A stretch of 64,000 nucleotides of DNA from Metallyticus violacea (taxonomy: Eukaryota; Arthropoda; Insecta; Mantodea; Metallyticidae). Under the pieces are notes generated by a model that was not told where the DNA came from, made no database searches, and saw only the letters and a program-made list of their open reading frames with translations. The position numbers were made by a program, and so were the translations under genes. The stretch is from positions 67,763,501 to 67,827,500 of the forward strand of contig CM060842.1 in assembly GCA_030762175.1 (NCBI GenBank), in the 5' to 3' direction. Shown piece by piece: positions 50,700 through 60,283 of this stretch; within the stretch, counting starts at the first letter, position 1; each line of letters begins with the position of its first letter.

Positions 50700-51935
50700 A
50701 GCATAAATGACACGAGTGTAATGATGGTTTTGTAGCAGTCTGATGAATTAATTCTGTTGTTTTGTAGCTTTTTTAACGTAAATTATATTAATTTGAAGTA
50801 AACGCGGTTGTCCCTTTTTATTACCTTATTTCCTAAGTACTGTGCTCTAGAAATTGAAATGAAACTAAAAACTGTATTACTGCATTTACTTCACATTACG
50901 AAGGGTAAGAAGAGTTTAGGTTTATTCTGAGCTTTAAAGAGCTCAACATGTAAAACGGAAATTTATTTAGTTCTTTCTATTGAACAGGAAAACATCGATT
51001 AACAAGGTCTAGGAAGAACTGCATTCTCCTTGATCAATATTTTCCCGTGTAGTCAGGATTTCGGAAACATAGAACGGCATCTTCAGTGGAAGAAGTTTTA
51101 AAATTAAATATCCAGATATTAACAATCGTACTATTTGCGTAGCATCCTGTACCAGTTCTCCAAGTGAATTGCACCTCTTCAGTTCCTCAAAAAATGTGAC
51201 AGGCACAGGAGAACAACTCTGTCCTGAATGCCAAACGAGGAAGTATTTTCTACTTGAATTTAAAAAGAGAATTGTTGCAGCGTAGGAGTAGGTGTTATCA
51301 TGAAGGGCAGTTCAGGCAGCTTAAGGTTCATTTAGTCATATAGGTTTAAGAAGTTTCTGAACACCAGCTCGCGTTTCCAAAAATTCAAGCAAAATTCATT
51401 TGACCTTTTTTAATTGTGTTACCCTTATACCGCCCTCATTCTGTTATGCAATCGGAGTTTGTATACACTAGTGAAAACAGCTGACTTTCAAGGATGCGCG
51501 ATTTCCAGTAAGAATGGAGATAAAGTTACGCTGAAGTAAACTATTGTGCTTGTTTATCACGCCAACTATTTCAGTTGCATTTCTGTAGGAATTGCATATT
51601 ACTTTTTCTACTGTGTCTTAATGTATTGTGGAGTGAGCGGAGAGTGAGATATACGCTATAACAAATAAAATTGATTTATTATTTTCATATGCAAAATAAA
51701 TCCATTACTGTAGGACAGAATTTAGTGCTAAATTTCCAGAAGTAACATCTCCATCGGAAAGTGCAAATTTGAGACTGGTAAAAAAGGTTCGAACACAAGG
51801 CATTTTCATTGACTAGAAGTCGATACAAAAAAGGGGGTGTAACAAAGGCGGCACTTGATGAAATATGCTATTACTTAGAAGTTCCTTGAAAATCATTAAC
51901 ATGCAATTTAATGTAACTTTCGGCAGTGCGTATAA
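50700..51935. other. Intron sequence, nothing recognised
   Basis: No supported gene or repeat. Confidence 0.45.
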
Positions 51936-51936
51936 A

Positions 51937-52222
51937 GTCACTCAGCTGGTCTAGTGGTAGCCATACTTGCCTCGTAGACTCAAGTGGAGAGTTCAAATTT
52001 GGCTAGGGTCGATGATTTTTACGGCGTAAAAACCTCATGTATGACTCCTTTCGGAAGACAAGTAAAACCGTTGGTGCCATGTCGTGAATTTACTGCACGC
52101 AAAGAACCTCAAGTTTAAAGGAAGAGACCTCTGACCAAAATTTATCGTCCGTTTTACGCATTGAATTGAATGGGGCGATGATGACCTGAGATATTAGAGA
52201 ATGTCTTAAATAAAATAAACCT
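51937..52222 (+). repeat. SINE family A, copy 9 (diverged)
   Basis: Plus-strand copy beginning with the A-box-like GGTCTAGTGGTAGCC, with a mutated B box and an AAATAAAATAAAC tail. Confidence 0.85.
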
Positions 52223-52229
52223 CAACCTC

Positions 52230-54870
52230 TGGAGGATGAATTTTGGCGAGTATCTCAAATATTTTCAAAGGAATTCAGGCACGTTCGAGCACCTACTATG
52301 ATGGTGAGCACAACATTGATTACTATTTACTGCCGATAAATAACGAAAGAAATAAAAAATGCGCATTATGCGTTTCGACTGCGCGATATGATTTCCCTAG
52401 GCAGGTGGTGAGACCATTACGCAGCTACTTACCGTCGGCAAATTCAGTTTCCGATTGCGTAGCGGAATGAGAATTATATAAAATATAATACGTTGCTTTT
52501 AAAAGGTGATGAGGATTTTATTATAATATTTCGTCGACATAACTCACATGGAATTTCGGCGTTAATTTGTAAATATTTAAATTGAAAACGTTCAACAGCG
52601 CATTTTTTGAGAAGCTACTAAGTAAGAAGTGAACAAGAAAAGCAAACAAAAAGATTGAATTTATTAGCGGGAGAGTAAAAGATCTCCAAAGTGCTTGAAA
52701 GCTTGCCAGTTATTGTTCAATAGGAAAAGGTAACAATATCTCATTTGTACAAGAGACTTTATGGTGCACGAAATGTATTAATTTGTCAAAATAATTAAAC
52801 ATAATACAAAATTAAAGGCTTTTTTAAAAGAAGACAGAAAGCGTACAGAAATAAATACAATGCATAATTAAAAGATAACAGAAGAGCGCTAAAGGCACAG
52901 AAAAGAGTCACATTTAAACATATAGGAAGAATAATCTACATAATACTTACATTACGAGCAATAGTATTTTTGAAACCTTTATTTAAAAGAGATATAAACG
53001 AGTCCGTTAAATTATTTTGTTACACAAAAAATACACAAAACTAATGTTGTTTATCCAAACCACGGCCTTTGGTTATAATTGGACTCAAAAATACATTGCC
53101 AAAATAGACAAAGCATTGTCGTGTGCAGCCGTTTTTTTAAAACAAAATTACCTACAACATTTATGAAAAAAAAAAAACACTTAAGTGGTGCTTATTTCGT
53201 GCAAAACTCCATAGTACACATACATGCTAATAAGATCAATCTTCAGAGTCCAAAAAATGTAAATGGTACATATTGTCCTGTCTAGAGTACAGGGTGCTTA
53301 TTTCACATTTAAAAGCAAATTTTACATTTTAAGCAGAGCACAGTAAGTTTGTAGCAGATCGAACATTTAATAATCCAAATTAATATGATTGAACGATTTT
53401 GCGATACTGCATTTTAAATCACATGCTTGAATTTCGTAATAAACAATTTATTTTGAATTGCCATTATATTTAATATAACTTAAATCCAGATATTATCAAA
53501 GTGTTTTAATGGAAAGGGTTTAAATACGTAACAAACTGCACATCAAACTGCCATTACTCTTAAATGGTTTTGAGTTAAATGCCTTCATCTTAAAACATTG
53601 ACTTTGCATATTCCTTAATACAATATATTCATTAAAATTCAGTTTTAGTTCGAAGTTTCTATACTGTTCAGAGAAATAATTATTTTCATATTGTTTATAG
53701 ATATCCTCTTTTAAAATAGTAAGGCAGTGCTGTAAATGTTAACATCTTCACAGCCTTAAATCGTACAAAGAGATTACTGCATAATGGAACTACCACTCGC
53801 TCTTTCGTTAAAAATAAAATATAAAATATAGATGGAACTGTCAAACTGTGCTTTTCTCGTTGTTTTTAAAAGAATGATGATAAATGCCCTTATTTTTTGG
53901 GGGCTTGTTTTAGGGATTCTGCTTCTTCTAAAGCCAGAGAAACGGTTAATAACATTTGGAAGATGCTTTTAGAAAGTCTTCACTTCTCAAAGTGGGAATT
54001 CTAAACACTGAGTCAATTACAGAACAAATCTTCTCGCCATATATCCGCTGAGGTCGAAAAATAAACAAGATAATGCTTTATGTTTGAAACGTATAGCGCA
54101 GGAGACCATTGAAGAGGCATACAGTATCGTGAATGGCAAAGAAACGTCTCTACCATTAAGCTTCTGAGAAAAAAGAATCTCTTAGGTGTTTTCCTGAAGA
54201 GGGTCCATTCACCAAATCGGAAGGCGTCGTGGTCTTAAAACAACTTCTCTTGAAAGATGAGTAAAATAAGTTGCTGGTTGCATTCTTACTTCCAGAATAA
54301 GTCTCCTCACTTCTGGAATATTGGGTATATTATATTGCATGATGACTTTCTAATGGTTTGTCTTCTTCCTTGGAATTCATGTCACCATAACTCAAAGCCT
54401 GATATGAGTTTCGTCACCTCAACGCTTTGAATGGTCATTACCCATTCATTCCACTTTCCCGATCTGACTATGTGATTCTTTATTTATGTTCAGGGAAAGT
54501 AAAAACAATCTCAGAGTTACAGCTTCTCTTACAGCATTGACAACCATGGGTGACTTTTGAGCGAATTAATATAAGTAATCGATCATGTTGGTCTTTCTTT
54601 GGTTGGTAAAATAAGCTAGATATAGTTGTCTCTCTGGAAATCATTGCTCGTGTCATTTCATTGCATAAGCACTCTCCGAACACACCAATTCATCGTTCCT
54701 ATAACAAAGTTATTCTCCTACGAGATTTTTGACACATAATAGTTAACGAAATGAATAAATTTCCTTCCCTTTCAGTTCATATGTATTAAGTTATGGTAAA
54801 TAATCAAGACAGCGTTGAATCAGACCTAGCTTCTCTAGGAGGTTGCTTATCTGCGCTTTTCCCCAAACGT
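52230..54870. other. Intron sequence, nothing recognised
   Basis: Uniformly AT-rich with short frames only. Confidence 0.5.
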
Positions 54871-54875
54871 TCGTC

Positions 54876-54953
54876 ATTTTTTTGTAAATATTGCTTAATA
54901 CGCTATTTAAAAGAATTTTTTTGTAAGTATTGCTTAATACGCTATTTAAAAGA
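54876..54953. repeat. 39-bp tandem duplication
   Basis: Two adjacent copies of a 39-base unit containing TATTGCTTAATACGCTATTT, starting at 54876 and 54915, differing at one base (TAAATA against TAAGTA). Confidence 0.93.
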
Positions 54954-56034
54954 AACAGTGTGTGTAGGGAACTTTTATTTTCGATTATTATCTGCAGAGG
55001 ACTTGCTTTGCAGACAAGGTGCAAACCAGAACTTCAAATGCGTTTGCCTCCAAATTTATACGACTCATTGTTGTTGGGTTATAAATTTGAATAAAATAAA
55101 AATATTAGATAATTATGGTGAATCAGTATATTAATGGAAACGCAGCCATATACAATTGAAGTTATTTTAATATCAAACAATATTACATTTGAAGTAATAA
55201 TGATCTCATGCAGACACTTTCCACCAGCGATAATCATCAATATCGTTAGTAGTAAGTTGTTGCTAAATGGCAGGCCAGTCAAGTTTCCTTGGGAACTAGT
55301 TGCTTTATTTCAGTTTGCGTTAATTTAATGTAAATAAAATGGATAAAGATTATATAATGAGCCTTATTCTTATCGATCATTGGAAGAGAAAATCGAAATT
55401 AAATTAATTCGAAATGTGATTTAAAAACATAGGAAGTATACAATACTTTCCTTAGAGAGAGATTTCATTCTGCAGATTCCAGACTTTAATCAAAGGATCA
55501 TCGATAAGATTGCTGCCAGGAAAACTATGAGATTCAAGAAGCCGTGATCTATATTCAGTAAACAGCAGTAATTAGTAAATTTGTGCACCCCTGGTTTATG
55601 CTACCGTATGCCGACGCCGTTGATTGTCCACTATGTGTCTGCAGCAAGCATGTACATAAAAATTAATATGCGGAATGAGATTATGTCATTTAAAAGCATA
55701 CTTTGAATCCAGGAGTTGGAAATTAATTAACTTGGCTTAATTGAGAAGATATGATGTCGGGCACAGACACCTTCAGTGTTTGAAGAAGAATTCATCAGAA
55801 CGGACACCTTTTCAAGGGCTCTAAGTCTTTTGTGCAGGTATTTTTGGGCTAATTCTTTTAAGCAGAACACTATAAAACATCCATTCATATTACAATTAGA
55901 GAATGTTCTTATCACATATATGAATGCATTTATCTCAGATTGTTATGTAATTAAACCTTTTCCATTCAACATGAAAGGCAAACTGCGCGTGTGTCAGATT
56001 AAGTGCTTTTCGCTGTCAGACTCTATGGTACTAC

Positions 56035-56460
56035 CTTAGGGTTGAGGTCTGAGCCTTGCTGCATGAGGGTTCCGATGGTGAACCAGAAGCTGTTGGCGAG
56101 AGTGAAGTCATTCTCCACAACAAGAAGAGCAGCCGCAGCATGCTGATGGTCGTGTCCACAGTCGTCTGCGCCCATCGCTCGATGGTGATGCTCATGTTCG
56201 CAGACATTATCCTCCATCACCATCGAGCGGTGGTGATGATGCTCGCAGTCGCCCACGGCAGTGGAGGGTGAGCATTCGCAGCCACCACCAGCGCCGGCGA
56301 CACCGCAATAGTTGGGTTCACTCCACTCGTATGGAGAAAACCTCGCCACAACCCAAATGGTGAGCGACACCAGGATATAGGCTCCCAGCATGTACAGCCA
56401 GATCTCCACGGCAAGCGGATTCATGAAGGAGAACAGCCGGCTCGGCATGCTTTCCGACAC
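56035..56460 (-). CDS. Grik2-like: Alternative pore exon Q: M1, His/Cys-rich M1-M2 loop, M2 with Gln at the Q/R site
   Basis: This exon has 142 codons, is phase 0 at both ends, has acceptor TTACAG at 56461 and donor GTAGTA below 56035. It starts VSESMPSRLFSFMNPLAVEI, then M1 (WLYMLGAYILVSLTIWVVA) and RFSPYEWSEPNYC. Roughly 56 extra residues follow, rich in His, Cys and Gly, before VENDF and the pore loop NSFWFTIGTLMQQGSDLNPK. The Q/R-site residue is Gln (CAG at 56059-56061) and the +4 residue is Asp, the combination typical of calcium-permeable, polyamine-sensitive channels. The insertion holds 11 His and several Cys in three imperfect repeats (CEHHHHRSM, CEHEHHHRAM, CGHDHQHAA). It should face the cytoplasm. 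The exon is open across its length, has sound splice sites and conserved M1 and M2, so it is unlikely to be a dead copy. Confidence 0.93.
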
Positions 56461-57151
56461 CTGTAACAACGGCTATGTAGACAAAAGGCACATCTACCAC
56501 GTCTACAGTCGTTCATATATTCTTGGAAGATTTTTAAAAATCACCTTCCACGGAACCTAGATGAGCTGTAATAGACCAACTGAACTCAAAAGATCAATCA
56601 CAACGCAATGCCGACACTGTTAAATGGATCTCCAGGGATAGAGGATTTGCAAGTGCTCAAGGCTTAGAGCCAGAGAAAGGGATTCATGATAATTCCACAG
56701 ATTAGCAGTCAGTAGCACAAGTCTGCAGAACGAGTATCACGACTTCAGAAACAAAGAAACTCGCCAGGTGATGGTTACAGGAAAGAAAAGAAAAGTGCAT
56801 ATCTATGTCAATGCTGAAAAAGAAATTGTGCTGGCGTGCATTATGGGAGACAGCATCAGGAAGATGTCTAAAGCCTACCTGGAGAAAGATGTTTGCAAAT
56901 TCAGAAATAAAAGTGCCTTCAAGTGCTCTAGAATCATCTAAAACAACAAACATAATTGAAAACCACTGCGCGCATTGATGTTTTCCTAATTTATCAAAAG
57001 AAAGACAGAAGATGTTATCTGCTGCAGTAGTGTGGAGTAGGTGTTTTTACTAGCGCGCATTAGTGTCATTAACGCTATATTTGTCATGCTAGGGAATAGG
57101 GTAAACACCAAAGAAAGTATGAATGGGGCGTATAGCGACAAGGTCATATAC
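56461..57151 (-). other. Short intron between the two alternative pore exons
   Basis: 691 bases. It is long enough for ordinary splicing of both exons, so size alone does not force exclusion. A plus-strand frame (MVTGKKRKVHIYVNAEKEIV at 56771 onward, about 56 codons from its ATG) is open but has no recognised domain. Confidence 0.6.
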
Positions 57152-57409
57152 CTTGGGGTTGAGCCCGGAGCCCTGCCTGAGGAAGGTGCCGGTGATGAAC
57201 CAGAAACTGTTGGATACTGAGAACTGGTTCTCCACCACGTCCGACTCGGCAAGGCACGGATGTGGATTGTTCCACTCGTAGGGAGAGAAACGGGCCATGA
57301 CGAAGAGCGTGAAGCTGACCAGAAGGTAGGCGGCGAGCACGTAGATCCAGATCTCAGCTGCCAAAGGATTCATGAAGCTAAATAGCCGGGTCGGCTGGCT
57401 CGTGGGCAC
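57152..57409 (-). CDS. Grik2-like: Alternative pore exon R: M1, short M1-M2 loop, M2 with Arg at the Q/R site
   Basis: This exon has 86 codons, is phase 0 at both ends, has acceptor CCCACAG at 57410 and donor GTATAT below 57152. It starts VPTSQPTRLFSFMNPLAAEI and continues through M1 (WIYVLAAYLLVSFTLFVMA). A short cytoplasmic linker (RFSPYEWNNPHPCLAESDVV) follows, then the pore loop NSFWFITGTFLRQGSGLNPK. The Q/R-site residue is Arg, encoded by AGG at 57176-57178, and the +4 residue is Gly. In the family, Arg at this site lowers calcium permeability, single-channel conductance and polyamine block. Exon 56035-56460 is its paralogue 691 bases downstream. Flanking exons are present once, so the two are best read as mutually exclusive alternatives. 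Confidence 0.95.
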
Positions 57410-57534
57410 CTGTGGGCAACAGTGGGGCGGCTCCCCGCGTGTTAGACAGGCTGATCTTACGAGCTAAATCCTTAATAATACATCATGCACAAATACCCAT
57501 GTACTGAAAATGTTCTAAATCTGCTTTTACTAGA

Positions 57535-57605
57535 GAAAGGGGCATTTTAAAATCTTGGTTTCCGGGTGCTGCCGCGTCTTGGTGGTAAAATTGATCACTG
57601 CTGAC
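57535..57605 (-). repeat. Inverted partner of the repeat at 58205
   Basis: The inverse of this stretch reads CACCAAGACGCGGCAGCACC followed by CGGAAACCAAGAT. It matches CATCAAGATGCGGCAGCACC at 58224-58243. The two face each other about 600 bases apart inside the intron before the R exon. Confidence 0.65.
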
Positions 57606-58204
57606 GTGTAGTATAGGCTGAGCTGTACTTTCCCTAATCGTAAGCTTCGGTGTGTGGCAGAAGAAGACACGTCCCAATGGCGGCGGACTCTTTGTGAGAG
57701 GCTTCGCAGCGGAGCCAAGCGGTAGCCAAGGAACGTTTGGATGACCGAGCGGTAAACCAAAGGATGCGAGGATAGGTTGGTCGCTTAGGCGTAGAAACAC
57801 AACGTCGACTCCTTTCTAATACGATTTTATTTACAGAATAACAATGAAAGACATTAAAACAATTAATATGGCAAATGAGAACTTCACAGGAGAACTTCTA
57901 AGTCCTTAGGAAAGAATTCAGGATGTGATACTTAAAGTGTCAAAATAACAAGGAAATTTTAAAACAAGGATGCCCCGTATCGACGGAACACAAATGGACG
58001 TACTCCCTGTATTCGCAAGGAGTTCTACTATATACACCAGGTGCTGTCGGAGGGACTGTTGTGTTTGTAACGTGTAGTTATGTTATGTTTCCTTACAAGA
58101 TTGGCTATTTTGTCTGTAAACTCCTGTAGTAGTTAGTAGTGGTTTTTCTTTATTTCTTGAAGTATAATCCTTCGGTTTTGTTGTAGCTAAGCTTGTACGA
58201 AACG

Positions 58205-58275
58205 TAAGCCATGACTAATTTCACCATCAAGATGCGGCAGCACCCAGAAACTAAGATGTTAACTATGGACACAAG
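58205..58275 (+). repeat. Direct partner of the inverted repeat at 57535
   Basis: Contains ATGCGGCAGCACCCAGAAAC, then CTAAGATGTTAACTATGGAC. Probably the other end of a small mobile element whose middle (57605-58205) has no recognised coding sequence. Confidence 0.6.
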
Positions 58276-58529
58276 TCTTGGAAGCTTACGCCTCTACAAA
58301 GGGGTATTTTGTTTCAGTTCCAGCAGGTATTTAAAGATAAAGTTTATACATATACGTTTAATTATATATTTTAAAAATAAAACAATGGTTAATTTCTATT
58401 ATAAAATGAAAAATGCAAATAAAATGACTGTCATTAAATATGAGTGTGAAAATGAAGAGATATTTCCAGTGGATGCCAGTTGAATGCTTTTATAGTTTTC
58501 AAATGAAAAATAATATACAAACTATACTA

Positions 58530-58975
58530 CCAATAATCCCGGGTTCAAATCCCTTGGGCCGGCATTCTGGTCTTGGGCATTTTTGGTGATTTTCCATGGT
58601 TGCTTAGGCGATTACTATGATGCATCTTTCCTTTACACGAATTTTCCGCTCTCCCATTTTATCCCACTTCATTTCGTTGGTTCAGTTACACGGTCGATAA
58701 TGGGCTGGTACGGTATGCAATGGCTTTCGCCTTGGAAAGGTTCTGCTCCAGCATCTGGTATGAAATCGGCCTTTCTGAGGTGCTCGAACTTCTTGGAGGG
58801 GGCAACCCCTAAGTCGGGGTTATCTCTTTGGAAACACTGTAAGGGACTGCTCTATGTTCGTGCTTCGCAATCTTTGGATCCTGGCCGCCCAAGTGCCCCC
58901 ACAAGGACGTAAGTACAAAAAACCAGTCCTAGAGCAAGGCTGAAATGCCGAAATATCCTCCTCCTTCTCTTCCAA
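58530..58975 (+). repeat. SINE-like element, family E, long copy
   Basis: Begins with a B-box-like GGGTTCAAATCCC and contains CTCCCATTTTATCCCACTTC, GTGCTCGAACTTCTTGGAGG and the end GAAATGCCGAAATATCCTCC. Parts recur at 5330-5610 and about 41800. Confidence 0.6.
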
Positions 58976-58979
58976 TGCC

Positions 58980-60178
58980 AAACTACCCTTGCAAGAAACT
59001 AGTCATTCTAGTCTCTTAGATCACAGTGGTAGTGGATAGAAGTATATTTTGCGAGCTTGTTATAAGTGGAACATAATGAGGAATTGCACTTTAAAGGCTT
59101 GCTAGATGAAAAAACGTTTATGCAGGCGTTTAACTTAAGCCACTAATTAAAGAAATATATACATTAAAACAATAAATGTATCTAGGGTGGATAGAGCACA
59201 TCTCGTTGAAACAATTAGTCAGCAAGATGGCGCCCCTCCTCAGTTCGCCAGCTACGCAATTTTCCAAGACGATGGATCACTTAGCCGCCAAGGTTGCGAG
59301 ATCTTACAGCCTTAAGAGGATTCTTATAAGTTAAGTTTATGGAACACATGGATATAGATGAGGTACCGTTCTATATATAAATGGTCACGTTGAAATCTGT
59401 TGAAAATAAAAATTGTAGCTCTTAGACGTTAGAAAATGTCAATAGTTTTAAATTCACTTCATTAGAACTATACATTTTCATTGTATTGGTGTTTTAAGTT
59501 TTCCATTTCTGGTTTCGACCTCATGGCAAGCAAATCTTTGCAACACTTTCAAGATTTGAACTACCAAATCTATGGCATTTGTTTATCTTTGGCGTATATA
59601 TTTCCTGTTCAAAATATTTCTTTTATTGGTATTTTAAGCTGAAATCATGTGCTTTATTTACAATTTATACATGCTTTCTGAAAATGTAGACAATTTGCAA
59701 GTGTTTCTTGGGAAGAATATTTCAGTATTATTTGCGAGACCTTTTCATTTGGTTGTACAAACTAGTATTTCAATCATTGCAGTATTTTTCTTCTGTTATT
59801 GATTTATCTTAGTTCTGCATTAGTTAATTTAATTTTCCTCTCTGAAGTTATGAGTTGGAGTTTATAAATGCACACATTCCTTCCAAGTTCAACACAAATG
59901 TAAACTTTCACAAATCTAATGTATGGTAATGTTGTTAAGCTTACGAAACTGTTTGTCAAAACGGAAATTTATACGGGTGACTTCCCGGGATTGTTAAACA
60001 CTCTGGCTTATCTCTTCATTCTCTGAAAGGGCTACTTGATCAACCTCACAGAAATTATTTGCTAGTGGAAGAGACGTACAAAATTTAATTGAGAAAATGT
60101 AAAATTTAATAAAAAATGAACTGCTCTGAGTGAATCTAACTAAAATATACATAACACGTTGGGTTTATTTGCAGCTAC
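58980..60178. other. Intron between S1 and R exons, nothing recognised
   Basis: A GC-richer patch at 59225-59340 has a 35-codon plus-strand frame with no domain. Confidence 0.5.
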
Positions 60179-60283
60179 CTTGAACAAGATTCCAATGCCT
60201 AGGTTCATGAAGGGCTTCGTGAAGTCGATGACGCTTTCTCTCGCATAATTGATTGTCATGGATGCTACTGCCAGGTCCGCTCT
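60179..60283 (-). CDS. Grik2-like: Receptor exon: end of S1 ligand-binding half
   Basis: This exon has 35 codons, enters in phase 0 after TTGCAG and leaves in phase 0 before GTAGCT. It encodes [20 protein letters not shown] and then [15 protein letters not shown]. This is the last part of S1 before M1. In the family, the Thr and Arg of the segment SMTINYARE contact the glutamate alpha-carboxylate. The Pro that most relatives have just before this Thr-containing segment is Ser here, a change I believe is common in arthropod kainate receptors. Next in the transcript is either pore exon, because both begin with GTG (Val) in phase 0 and continue the conserved ILFKV junction. Confidence 0.95.

Larger units (their letters stand above)
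6068..60283 (-). other. Grik2-like: Kainate-type ionotropic glutamate receptor gene, partial (both ends missing)
   Basis: Eight minus-strand exons share one reading frame and encode the second half of an ionotropic glutamate receptor: late S1, M1, M2 pore loop, M3 with the SYTANLAAF gate motif, S2, M4 and a basic cytoplasmic tail. All junctions have AG acceptors and GT donors. Junction phases in order are 0, 0, 0, 1, 1, 0, and the tail exon exits in phase 1. Introns measure about 2.8 (or 3.7), 17 (or 15.9), 14.4, 13.1, 1.8 and 3.8 kb. The protein should be a plasma-membrane, glutamate-gated cation channel subunit of the kainate subfamily. The amino-terminal domain, signal peptide and early S1 exons are not seen and presumably lie beyond 64000. 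The stop-bearing exon was not found below 6068. Subfamily assignment rests on recognised motifs, and orthology to a named Drosophila gene is not established. Confidence 0.93.

Noticed and set aside
56035..56460. Gln exon as a decayed duplicate
   Set aside because: It is open throughout, has both splice sites, and keeps M1, the pore helix and the LNPK junction. Drift would not be expected to preserve these.
56771..56941. Plus-strand frame between the pore exons as a small gene
   Set aside because: About 56 codons with no domain; the weak likeness to a helix-turn-helix of pogo-type elements is not specific.
56035..57409. Two separate tandem receptor genes instead of alternative exons
   Set aside because: Only the pore exon is duplicated; the S1, M3, S2, M4 and tail exons each occur once in the window, and both pore exons match their splice phases.
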